DNA of 64,000 nucleotides from positions 124,001 to 188,000 of the forward strand of contig NZ_JAAGPI010000011.1 in the NCBI RefSeq assembly GCF_017104715.1, written 5' to 3'. The translations under genes and the position numbers were made by a program. Under the pieces are notes generated by a model. That model was not told the DNA's origin, did no database searches, and saw only the letters and a program-made list of their open reading frames with translations. Below, in pieces: positions 53,417-61,868 of the stretch (positions are counted from its first letter, which is position 1; the number at the start of each line of letters is the position of its first letter). This DNA is from Burkholderia sp. Ac-20365. Lineage in GTDB: Bacteria; Pseudomonadota; Gammaproteobacteria; Burkholderiales; Burkholderiaceae.

Positions 53417-54811
53417 ATGATCTCGCAATCCATATTCAAGGCATATGACATCCGCGGAGTGATCGGCAAGACGCTCGACGCCGAGGCTGCGCGTTCGATC
53501 GGCCGCGCCTTCGGCAGCGAAGTGCGCGCACAGGGCGGCGATGCCGTCGTGGTCGCGCGTGACGGCCGTCTGTCCGGTCCCGAACTGATCCAGGCGCTGT
53601 CGGATGGCCTGCGCGAAGCAGGCGTCGACGTGGTCAACGTCGGCATGGTGCCGACCCCCGTCGGCTATTTCGCGGCCAGCGTGCCGCTCAAGCTCGAAGG
53701 CGGCGAGCGCCGCGTCGATTCGTGCATCGTCGTCACGGGCAGCCACAATCCGCCCGATTACAACGGCTTCAAGATGGTGCTGCGCGGCGCAGCCATCTAC
53801 GGCGACCAGATCCAGGCGCTGTACAAGCGCATCACGGAAAACCGCTTCGAGAGCGGCAGCGGCACGTATCAGGAGTACGACATCGCCGATGCGTACCTCG
53901 ATCGCATCACGAGCGACATCAAGCCCGCGCGTCCGATGAAGCTGGTCATCGACACGGGCAACGGCGTGGCGGGCGGCCTCGCACCGCGCCTGTTCAAGGC
54001 GCTCGGCTGCGAGCTGGTCGAGCTGTTTACGGAGATCGACGGCAACTTCCCGAACCACCACCCGGACCCGGCGCACCCGGAAAACCTGCAGGACGTGATC
54101 CGCGCGCTGAAGGAAACGGACGCTGAAATCGGCTTTGCATTCGACGGCGACGGTGACCGCCTGGGCGTGGTCACGAAGGACGGCCAGATCATTTATCCCG
54201 ACCGTCAGCTGATGCTGTTCGCCGAAGAAGTGCTGTCGCGCAACAAGGGCGCGCAGATCATCTACGACGTGAAGTGCACGCGCAATCTGGCGACGTGGGT
54301 GAAGGAGAAGGGCGGCGAGCCGCTGATGTGGAAGACGGGCCATTCGCTGGTGAAGGCGAAGCTGCGTGAAACGGGCGCGCCGCTGGCGGGCGAAATGAGC
54401 GGCCACGTGTTCTTCAAGGACCGCTGGTATGGGTTCGATGATGGGCTTTATACCGGTGCTCGCCTGCTGGAGATTCTGGCTCGCGTGGCGGATCCGAGCG
54501 CGCTGCTCAACAGCCTGCCGAATTCGCATTCGACGCCTGAATTGCAGTTGAAGCTGCAGGAAGGGGAGAATTTTGAGTTGATCGCCCGACTGCAGAAGAG
54601 CGCTACTTTTCCTGATGCCGATCAGGTTGTCACGATTGACGGCTTGCGCGTCGAGTATCCGGATGGGTTTGGGTTGGCTCGCTCGTCCAATACGACTCCC
54701 GTCGTTGTCATGCGGTTTGAGGCCGACAATGATGCGGCTTTGAAACGGATTCAAGAGGATTTTCGTCGTGTGATTCTGGCGGAGAAGGCTGACGCTGCAC
54801 TGCCGTTCTGA
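53417..54811 (+). CDS. manB: Phosphomannomutase/phosphoglucomutase
   Basis: A 464-residue alpha-D-phosphohexomutase of AlgC type. It contains the phosphoserine loop TGSHNPPDYNG, the Mg-binding DGDGDR and the sugar-specificity loop GEMSGH. It interconverts mannose-6- and mannose-1-phosphate (and the glucose equivalents), feeding manC, rfbA and rfbF. The ATG at 53417 matches the usual ISQSIFKAYDIRG start; a GTG 12 bases earlier is less likely. Confidence 0.94.
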   Translation: MISQSIFKAYDIRGVIGKTLDAEAARSIGRAFGSEVRAQGGDAVVVARDGRLSGPELIQALSDGLREAGVDVVNVGMVPTPVGYFAASVPLKLEGGERRVDSCIVVTGSHNPPDYNGFKMVLRGAAIYGDQIQALYKRITENRFESGSGTYQEYDIADAYLDRITSDIKPARPMKLVIDTGNGVAGGLAPRLFKALGCELVELFTEIDGNFPNHHPDPAHPENLQDVIRALKETDAEIGFAFDGDGDRLGVVTKDGQIIYPDRQLMLFAEEVLSRNKGAQIIYDVKCTRNLATWVKEKGGEPLMWKTGHSLVKAKLRETGAPLAGEMSGHVFFKDRWYGFDDGLYTGARLLEILARVADPSALLNSLPNSHSTPELQLKLQEGENFELIARLQKSATFPDADQVVTIDGLRVEYPDGFGLARSSNTTPVVVMRFEADNDAALKRIQEDFRRVILAEKADAALPF

Positions 54812-54819
54812 GTTTTTTT

Positions 54820-55527
54820 GGTTTTTTTGTTGTCTTGCGACGCTTGTTGGGGTTTGCTTTCGTTTTCGCTGGCATCCGCGATGTGACTTACCCCTTCACG
54901 CGTCGCCCCTGTGCGGGGCAGCACCTACTTTTCTTTGCCGCGGCAAAGAAAAGTAGGCAAAAGAAAGCCGCTGAACACCGCTAATTCTTGTCTCTGCCTG
55001 AGGGCCCCCAACGGATCCTCCGCTTCACACGGCGTCCTGCCAGCCACTGCCCGTTGCCAACGCGCTTATTTGAGCGCCTCACCCGCTTCACACTCCCGCG
55101 TCGCTACTGGCGCGATCAAATCTTCCACGTTCTATAGCGGCAAACTGTGTGTCGGCTTTCGCGCCATACACGTTTCACTCCGGACTGAAAAACACGAGTG
55201 GTGTCGTAAGAGCGCTGTGGTGTGGAGCACTACGACCTACACACAGTTTGCCACCTGGGCGGCCGTAACCAGTCGCTGCCGCTGGCTGCGCTACGGGTGA
55301 GTGACGTGGGTGAGGCGCAGGTTCTGAGCGCTGGCAACGGGCGGTGACTGAGAAGTTGCCGTGTGAAGGAGAGGACCCGTTGGGGGCTCTCAGGCAAGCA
55401 CAAGAACGGGCGGTGTTAGCCCGCTTTCTTTGCTTACTTTCTTTGCGGCGGCAAAGAAAGTAAGTGCCGCCCCGCACAGGGGCAACGCGTGAAGCACGAA
55501 GACATATCGCGGATGCCAGCGAAAGCG
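54820..55527. repeat. Palindromic non-coding repeat element, copy 1
   Basis: About 0.7 kb with inverted-repeat ends. Near the left end is a perfect 32-bp palindrome (54925-54956) and near the right end a 14-bp stem with a 4-base loop (55433-55464); each lies beside a GCCCC/GGGGC hairpin. The centre has inverted copies of CAAACTGTGTG. The reverse complement matches 59151-59858 along its whole length with only scattered differences. Frames within it are open by chance. Confidence 0.88.
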
Positions 55528-55615
55528 AAAGCGAAAGCGAAAGCGAAAGCAAGCCACCCCAGCGTCGCAGACAAAAACCAAAACCAAACCAAACCCAAAC
55601 CAAACCCAAACCCGC
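55519..55615 (+). repeat. Simple-sequence tracts: GCGAAA hexamers followed by an A/C-rich tract
   Basis: Five GCGAAA units in a row begin near 55519, then from about 55570 comes a tract built of CCAAA and CCCAAA units. They lie between the palindromic element and the waaC start and could vary in length by slippage. Confidence 0.8.
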
Positions 55616-55617
55616 GC

Positions 55618-55623
55618 TAAAAT
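55618..55623 (+). promoter_or_regulatory. Putative -10 element for waaC
   Basis: TAAAAT lies 50 bases before the waaC start codon, just after the A/C-rich tract. No clear -35 hexamer was seen; the repeat tract occupies that place. Confidence 0.35.
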
Positions 55624-55672
55624 TGCGACCTTTCCACGCACCTTCCACGCCGTCCAACCGGCGCCCCCATTC

Positions 55673-56674
55673 TTGAGCGCGCAAAAGATCCTGATCGTGA
55701 GAGTGTCGTCGCTAGGCGACGTCGTTCACAACATGCCGGTCATCGCCGACATCCGTCGCCGCCATCCCGATGCGCAGATCGACTGGCTCGTCGAAGAGAG
55801 TTTCGTCAAGCTGGTCGAACTCGTCGAGGGCGTGCGGCGTGCGATCCCCGTGTCGCTGCGGCGCTGGCGCAAGCGCATTCTTTCCATCGACAACTGGCGC
55901 GAAATCGGCGCGTTCCGTCGCGCATTAGCCGCCGAGAACTACGATCTCGTCATCGATTGCCAAGGGCTTATCAAGACGGCCTGGGTCGCGAAAATGGCGC
56001 GTGGGCCGCTCGTTGGCCTCGGCAACCGGACGGACGGCGCGGGCTACGAATGGCCCGTGCGCTTCTTCTACGACCGGCGTGTGCCCATTGCGCCGCGCAC
56101 CCACGTCGTCGAACGCACGAGGCAACTGGTGGCGGCCGCGCTCGGCGACCCCGCGCCGCAACCCACCGACGACATCGACTTCGGTCTCGACACGCGCCGC
56201 GCAGCACTGGCGCTCTCCGAAGCACAACTGAATCTTCCCGTGCCTTACGTCGTGTTCGTCCACGCCACCTCGCGCGCAGACAAACAATGGCCCGACGCGG
56301 CATGGATCGAACTGGGCCAGGCGCTCGTACGGCGCGGCGCGTCGATCGTGCTGCCGTGGGGCAGCGACGCCGAACGCGCCACCAGCGAACGTCTCGCGAA
56401 GGAGTTCGGTGCGGCCGCAATCGTGCCGCCGAAGCTGTCGCTGCCCGCCGTGGTCGGTCTGATCGACGGTGCTGCGGCGACGGTCGGAGTTGATACAGGT
56501 CTGGTTCACATCGCAGCCGCGCTGAAGCGGCCGACGGTCGAGTTGTACAATTTCGCCACTTCATGGCGTACGGGCGGCTACTGGTCGCCGAACGTCGTGA
56601 ATCTCGGCACGGCAGGACAGCCGCCGACGCTGCAGCAGGTGAAATCCGCACTCGCGGAGTTCGGGCTGCTGTGA
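55673..56674 (+). CDS. waaC: LPS heptosyltransferase I
   Basis: A 333-residue GT9 enzyme that adds the first L-glycero-D-manno-heptose to Kdo of the LPS core. It begins with the ILIVRVSSLGDVVHNMP motif and has the donor-binding GVDTGLVHIAAAL in the C-terminal domain. The start is TTG at 55673, as no ATG lies in frame before the conserved N-terminus. It is followed by a Kdo hydroxylase and waaA on the same strand. Confidence 0.93.
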   Translation: MSAQKILIVRVSSLGDVVHNMPVIADIRRRHPDAQIDWLVEESFVKLVELVEGVRRAIPVSLRRWRKRILSIDNWREIGAFRRALAAENYDLVIDCQGLIKTAWVAKMARGPLVGLGNRTDGAGYEWPVRFFYDRRVPIAPRTHVVERTRQLVAAALGDPAPQPTDDIDFGLDTRRAALALSEAQLNLPVPYVVFVHATSRADKQWPDAAWIELGQALVRRGASIVLPWGSDAERATSERLAKEFGAAAIVPPKLSLPAVVGLIDGAAATVGVDTGLVHIAAALKRPTVELYNFATSWRTGGYWSPNVVNLGTAGQPPTLQQVKSALAEFGLL

Positions 56675-56842
56675 CGCAGTGCGGCATAGGCCGTACTGCC
56701 AACGCGGCGCCGGCGGATCAGCCGGCGCGTCGCGAGGCCCATGATGGGCGCGATGCGTCCGGCCATGCGCGCGATGGATCACGCGCAGCGGCAGCTGCTG
56801 CCGGCGAGTGCGTCCAGCTTTATCCGCTTTGAAAAGGCGATC

Positions 56843-57727
56843 ATGAACGAATCCCAGATCATCGAAGTAACGAGCGCCGACTGGCAAGGCCAGGGGCTGT
56901 CGATCCCGCGCGAAACGCTGCTCGCCGGCGTCGAACGCGGCAAGGTGCTGTATTTCCCGAACCTCGCCTTTGGGATCGAAGGCGGCGAACGCGCGCTGCT
57001 CGATGTCGCGCTCGCCGATCCGAAGCGCAAGAACATCAGTCTCGCGCCGAACGGCGGCGCGCTGAACGGCGTGCTGGGCGATGCCGTCACGCAGTCTGCC
57101 GTGCGCGCGCTGATTGCCCGCTATCAGGCCAATGCAAGGTCGCTCGTCGACGGGCTCTTTCCTGAATACAAGGGCAAGCTGCGCGTTGCGCCAACCAGCC
57201 TGCGCCTGCATCAGGTGGAAACGCGCGAGACCTCGTGGCGCAAGGACGATAGCCGTCTGCACGTCGATGCTTTCCCGTCTCGTCCCAACTATGGCGAGCG
57301 CATTCTGCGCGTGTTCACCAACGTCAATCCGAATGGCGCACCGCGTGTGTGGCGCGTCGGCGAGCCGTTCGAAGACATGGCAAAACGCTTCCTGCCGCGT
57401 ATCAAGCCGCAAATGCCCGGCTCGGCGTGGCTGCTGAACCTCCTGCATGTGACCAAGTCGCAACGCAGCGAATACGACCATCTGATGCTGAACCTGCACG
57501 ACGGCATGAAGGCGGATCTCGATTATCAGAAGGCGTCGCCGCAGGTGACGATGCCGTTTCCGCCGGGCAGTGTGTGGGTGTGTTTCTCGGATCAGACCTC
57601 GCATGCTGTGATGTCCGGCCAGTTCATGATGGAGCAGACGTTCTTCCTGCCCGTGAAGTCGATGGCGCAGCCGGAGTGCGCGCCGCTGGGCATTCTCGAA
57701 CGTCTTAAGGGCAGGGCGCTGGTTTGA
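56843..57727 (+). CDS. kdoO: Kdo 3-hydroxylase family protein (Fe(II)/2-oxoglutarate dioxygenase)
   Basis: A 294-residue protein matching the KdoO family, which hydroxylates Kdo at C3 to give the Ko sugar found in Burkholderia and Yersinia LPS. The iron-binding triad is visible: HVD at residues 140-142 and a distal His in DQTSHAVM (about 253). The ATG at 56843 has AAGG at good spacing. Its place between waaC and waaA supports a role in the LPS inner core. Confidence 0.85.
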   Translation: MNESQIIEVTSADWQGQGLSIPRETLLAGVERGKVLYFPNLAFGIEGGERALLDVALADPKRKNISLAPNGGALNGVLGDAVTQSAVRALIARYQANARSLVDGLFPEYKGKLRVAPTSLRLHQVETRETSWRKDDSRLHVDAFPSRPNYGERILRVFTNVNPNGAPRVWRVGEPFEDMAKRFLPRIKPQMPGSAWLLNLLHVTKSQRSEYDHLMLNLHDGMKADLDYQKASPQVTMPFPPGSVWVCFSDQTSHAVMSGQFMMEQTFFLPVKSMAQPECAPLGILERLKGRALV

Positions 57728-57806
57728 GCGACACACGGTTTTTCCCTGTGAAGACGACGGGCGCTGCTGTCCTCGTTGCGGTCTGCAAGCGGCGCACGGA
57801 GGCCCG

Positions 57807-59108
57807 ATGCTGAGGGTCGTCTATAACGCGTTGTGGTGGATCGTTGCGCCGCTCGCCGTGCTGCGTCTTCTGATCCGTTCGCGCAAGGAGCGCGGCTATC
57901 GCGAGCACATCGGCGAGCGTTTCGGTTTTGTGCGCGGCCGGGTGCCCGAGGACGATACGCCGCTGATCTGGGTGCATGCCGTTTCTGTCGGCGAGACGCG
58001 CGCTGCGCAGCCGCTTATCGAAGCGTTGATCAAGGCACGGCCAGACGCGTGCATTCTGCTCACGCACATGACGCCGAGCGGCCGCGCGACGGGCGAGCAG
58101 ATATTCGGCGATCGCGTGCTGCGCTGCTATCTGCCGTACGACATGCCGCATGCCGTGCGACGATTTCTGAAAGCCTGGCGTCCGTCCGTTGGTCTGGTGA
58201 TGGAAACGGAAGTGTGGCCGACGCTGATCGACGAATGCCGTCGTGCCGACGTGCCGCTCGTGTTGACGAACGCGCGGATGTCGGAGCGCTCGTACCGGCG
58301 TGCGGCGAAGTTCGGCAGCGCGACGCGCGGCGTGTTCGGCGGGTTTGCGCGCGTGCTGGCGCAGAGCCCTTCCGACGCGACGCGGCTTTCTGCGCTCGGC
58401 GCGCGCAATGTCGCTGTGCTTGGCAATCTGAAATTCGACATGAGCACGCCGCCTGAGCTTGCAGCGTGCGGGCATGCTTGGCGTGCGGCCATCGGCACGC
58501 GGCCGGTGTGGGTTGCCGCGAGCACGCGCGAGGGTGAAGAAGAGCTGGTGCTGCAGGCGTTTGCGGCGCTTGGCGTCGACGATGCGCTGCTGGTGCTCGT
58601 GCCGCGCCATCCGCAGCGGTTCAATGAAGTTGCTGCGCTGGTCGAGAAGAAGGGCTTGCGATGCGTGCGGCGCTCTGCGTGGGCGCCGGCGGGCGGGGTG
58701 GCTGTCGGTGAGATCGCTGTGCCTGATCTGCCGCGAGATGTGAGGGTGCTGCTCGGTGATTCGATGGGCGAGCTGGGTGCTTACTATGCTGCATCGGATG
58801 TCGCGTTCATCGGCGGGAGTTTGTTGCCGTTGGGTGGGCAGAATCTGATCGAAGCATGCGGTGTGGGTGTGCCTGTGCTGATCGGGCCGCATGTGTTTAA
58901 TTTTACGCAGGCGACGGCGGATGCTGTGGCTGCAGGCGCATGTGTGCAGGTTAAAGATCCAGCGGATCTGGCGCGCGTGTTGCGTGAGCTTTTTGAGGAT
59001 AAGGCTCGGCGGGTGGCGATGAGTGGGGCTGCGTCCGCTTTCGCTGCGCGGCATAGAGGAGCCACTGCACGGACTGTCAATGTGTTGACTACTTTGTTGT
59101 CTGAGTGA
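57807..59108 (+). CDS. waaA: 3-deoxy-D-manno-octulosonic acid transferase (Kdo transferase)
   Basis: A 433-residue GT30 enzyme transferring Kdo from CMP-Kdo to lipid A precursor at the inner membrane. It has an N-terminal membrane anchor, then HAVSVGETRAA with the catalytic region, and the C-terminal GGSLLPLGGQNLIEA donor site. The ATG at 57807 has CGGAGG close upstream. Confidence 0.94.
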   Translation: MLRVVYNALWWIVAPLAVLRLLIRSRKERGYREHIGERFGFVRGRVPEDDTPLIWVHAVSVGETRAAQPLIEALIKARPDACILLTHMTPSGRATGEQIFGDRVLRCYLPYDMPHAVRRFLKAWRPSVGLVMETEVWPTLIDECRRADVPLVLTNARMSERSYRRAAKFGSATRGVFGGFARVLAQSPSDATRLSALGARNVAVLGNLKFDMSTPPELAACGHAWRAAIGTRPVWVAASTREGEEELVLQAFAALGVDDALLVLVPRHPQRFNEVAALVEKKGLRCVRRSAWAPAGGVAVGEIAVPDLPRDVRVLLGDSMGELGAYYAASDVAFIGGSLLPLGGQNLIEACGVGVPVLIGPHVFNFTQATADAVAAGACVQVKDPADLARVLRELFEDKARRVAMSGAASAFAARHRGATARTVNVLTTLLSE

Positions 59109-59150
59109 GGTGGCTGACGCCGTCTCTGATGTGGTTTATCTGGTTTGTCG

Positions 59151-59858
59151 TTGGCATCCGCGTTAGCGCCTACGCGGCGCAAGCGTTGCCCCTGTGCGGG
59201 GCGGCACTTACTTTCTTTGCCGCCGCAAAGAAAGTAAGCAAAGAAAGCGGGCTAACACCGCCCGTTCTTGACCACCGCCTGAGGGCCCCTAACGGGTCCT
59301 CCACTTCACACGGCAACTTCTCAATCCCCGCCCGTTGCAAGCGCTTTACATGAGCGCCTCACCCACTTCAAACACCCGTACAACTGCCAGCGGCAGCGAA
59401 TGATTACGGCCGCCCAGGTGGCAAACTGTGTGTAGGTTGTGAGTGCCTCACACGTCAGCGCTCTTACGACACCGATCGTGTTTTTCAGTCCGGAGTGAAG
59501 CGCATAAGCCGGGAAAGCCGACACACAGTTAGCCGCTATAGAACGTGGGCAGTTTGATCGCGTGTGTGGCGACGCGGGAGCGTGAAGCGGGTGAGGCGCT
59601 CAATAAGCGCGTTGGCAACGGGCAGCGAAGGGCAGATTGCCGTTTGAAGCGGAGGAACCGTTGGGGGCCCTCAGGCAGAGACAAGAATTAGCGGTGTTCA
59701 GCGGCTTTCTTTTGCCTACTTTTCTTTGCCGCGGCAAAGAAAAGTAGGTGCCGCCCCGCACAGGGGCGACGCCTGAAGCACCAGTAACAAAACGCGGATG
59801 CCAGCGAAAGCGAAAGCAAACCCCAACGCGGTCGCAAGACAACAACAAAAAAAACCTC
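59151..59858. repeat. Palindromic non-coding repeat element, copy 2 (inverted relative to copy 1)
   Basis: The reverse complement of the element at 54820-55527, with the same two terminal palindromes (59207-59238 and a perfect 32-bp palindrome at 59716-59747), the same GCCCC/GGGGC hairpins and central repeats. It fills the whole space between the convergent waaA and ureG genes. Confidence 0.88.
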
Positions 59859-60498
59859 AAACCTTCAACAACCCCTTCTTCTCGATAAACGAAATCACCA
59901 CATCAAGGCCTTCCAGCGCCTTCAAATTACACATAACAAAAGGCCGCTCGCCGCGCATCTTCGCGGCATCCGAAGCCATCACATCAAGATTCGCCCCGAC
60001 CATCGGCGCAAGATCCGTCTTGTTGATCACAAGCAGATCCGACTTGGTAATCCCAGGCCCGCCCTTGCGAGGAATCTTCTCCCCACCGGCAACGTCGATC
60101 ACATAAATCGTCAGATCGGACAGTTCAGGGCTGAACGTTGCAGCCAGATTGTCCCCGCCCGATTCGATAAAAACGATATCAGCATCGGGAAACCGCCCCA
60201 GCATCCGGTCGACCGCTTCGAGATTGATCGACGCATCCTCACGAATCGCCGTATGCGGACAGCCGCCCGTCTCGACGCCCATGATCCGCTCGGCCGGCAG
60301 CGCACCCGCCACCGTCAGCAGACGCTGGTCTTCCTTTGTGTAGATATCGTTGGTGATCGCGACGAGGTCGTACTTGTCTCGCATCGCCTTGCACAGCATT
60401 TCGAGCAGCGTCGTCTTGCCGGAGCCAACTGGCCCGCCAACGCCCACGCGCAGCGGCGGCAGTTTCTTCGTGCGATGAGTCGGATGAGGTGCGTTCAT
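59857..60498 (-). CDS. ureG: Urease accessory GTPase
   Basis: A 213-residue SIMIBI GTPase with P-loop GPVGSGKTTL and the later NKTDLAP guanine-specificity motif. The CPH motif in GGCPHTAIRED binds nickel. It delivers nickel to the urease active site with UreE and UreF. The ATG at 60498 gives the usual short N-terminus. The gene ends at the border of the palindromic repeat. Confidence 0.95.
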   Translation of the reverse strand: MNAPHPTHRTKKLPPLRVGVGGPVGSGKTTLLEMLCKAMRDKYDLVAITNDIYTKEDQRLLTVAGALPAERIMGVETGGCPHTAIREDASINLEAVDRMLGRFPDADIVFIESGGDNLAATFSPELSDLTIYVIDVAGGEKIPRKGGPGITKSDLLVINKTDLAPMVGANLDVMASDAAKMRGERPFVMCNLKALEGLDVVISFIEKKGLLKV

Positions 60499-60531
60499 GT
60501 TCTGATCGTCAAAAGGCAAAAAAGCAAAAGG

Positions 60532-61212
60532 CTATGAGCGGAAAAGCCGCGAGTACTGCGACTCGTGACGCGCCGACAAAACGCCAAGCTGCGGCGCGAA
60601 GGTGTTGATATCGTCGGGTGACGTGGCGAGCGCTGTCTTGACGGCTTCGTCGATCGGCTCGCGCAGCGCAACGATAATGCGTTGTCCCGCCAACTGACCA
60701 AGCGGCACGGCCTTCAACGCGGCCGCCGCCTGGTTTTCCACCCAACTGAATGCATACGCGGCAAGCGCCGCATCGGTCGCGGCATCGTGTGCGAATGCGG
60801 CAAATGCGAATGCGGTCGGCTGCGCAACCGGCGTCATCGATGCAAGCGTCGCGCGTCGTTCAGCGTCGCCCCATTCGAGCGACGCACACAACTGTCGCAA
60901 CGACCAGCCCATCTGTTCCGTTTCGCGCCGCAATTCCGCCGATTCACGGCTCGCCAGAAATTCGCGGTTGCCTTCGCTCAACGCAGCGGCATCGTGCGCG
61001 CGCCAGCGTTCGATCTGATGCGCGAGAAACGGCAGCTCGCCATGCGCGAGCACGTTCGAAAGACCGCTCTTGATCCACGTGCAAGCTGAATCGGCATCGG
61101 TGATGAAGTGCGCTTCGATCGCCGCTTCGAGTCCCTGCGAATAGCTGAACGCGCCGATCGGCAAGGCCGGCGACGCAAGATGCAACAGCGCAGTCAGTTC
61201 AGCGATGCGCAT
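60532..61212 (-). CDS. ureF: Urease accessory protein UreF
   Basis: A 226-residue helical protein beginning with the typical LTALLHLASPALPIGAFSYS segment. It links UreG to the UreD-apourease complex during nickel insertion. The ATG at 61212 overlaps the end of ureE by 14 bases. The upstream open frame is a shadow of the His-rich tail of ureE. Confidence 0.92.
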   Translation of the reverse strand: MRIAELTALLHLASPALPIGAFSYSQGLEAAIEAHFITDADSACTWIKSGLSNVLAHGELPFLAHQIERWRAHDAAALSEGNREFLASRESAELRRETEQMGWSLRQLCASLEWGDAERRATLASMTPVAQPTAFAFAAFAHDAATDAALAAYAFSWVENQAAAALKAVPLGQLAGQRIIVALREPIDEAVKTALATSPDDINTFAPQLGVLSARHESQYSRLFRS

Positions 61213-61867
61213 GATGATGACCGTGGCCATGATCGTGACCACACTCGCTGTGATCATGATCATGATCATGATCGTGGTCGTGAGCATGGTCGTGCGAATG
61301 CGCGCCGTGTGCATGATCGTGATGCTCATGATCGTGCGAATGCGCATGCCCATGATGCTCGCCATACACCTGCTGCGCGAGCGCATAGTCCTCAGCGAAG
61401 GTCTCGTCGTGACCATGCCGATGTCCGCCGCCATACGCGCCTGTTTCAGGCTGGAACGGCATCTCGACCTGATCGACAGAAGCGCCCAGACGTTTGAGCA
61501 TATCCGCGAGCACCGGATCGTATTCGAGCTTCAGATAATCCGCACCGACTTCGACAGGCGTATGCCGGTTGCCCAGGTGATACGCGGCGCGCGTGAGCGT
61601 CAGCACATCGGGCGCGCGCACATACAGCACCGATTCCGCCGCCGCTATCACGCGCACGAGGCCGCCGTCGTCGGCGACGAGCACATCGCCGTTGCGCAGC
61701 ACCGTGCCGCGCGGCAGCACCAGCGCGACTTCTTCGCCGCCGTCGAGCGTGGCGGCAAGACGGCTCTTGCAGCGCGCGTCGAATGCCAGCGTCAGCGTCG
61801 GTGCGCGTTTGATGAGAACGGGCGCGAGCTTGATATGGGCGCCCAACAACTTGTCGATCGTACGCAT
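61199..61867 (-). CDS. ureE: Urease accessory nickel chaperone UreE, His-rich C-terminus
   Basis: A 222-residue two-domain protein. After the UreE N- and C-terminal domains comes an extreme tail (about residues 150-222) made largely of His, Asp, Gly and Ala, with runs of alternating DH. This tail binds several nickel ions in related proteins. It starts one base after the ureC stop. The DNA of the tail is a near-tandem CAT/GAC codon repeat and could change length by slippage. Confidence 0.94.
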   Translation of the reverse strand: MRTIDKLLGAHIKLAPVLIKRAPTLTLAFDARCKSRLAATLDGGEEVALVLPRGTVLRNGDVLVADDGGLVRVIAAAESVLYVRAPDVLTLTRAAYHLGNRHTPVEVGADYLKLEYDPVLADMLKRLGASVDQVEMPFQPETGAYGGGHRHGHDETFAEDYALAQQVYGEHHGHAHSHDHEHHDHAHGAHSHDHAHDHDHDHDHDHSECGHDHGHGHHHAHR

Positions 61868-61868
61868 G

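Noticed and set aside
54911..55684. Several frames within the palindromic repeat elements
   Set aside because: Open by chance; the two copies differ by frame-breaking changes and show no protein conservation.
61205..61350. Dense CATGATC-like repeats resembling a tandem DNA repeat
   Set aside because: Explained by alternating His/Asp codons of the ureE tail.
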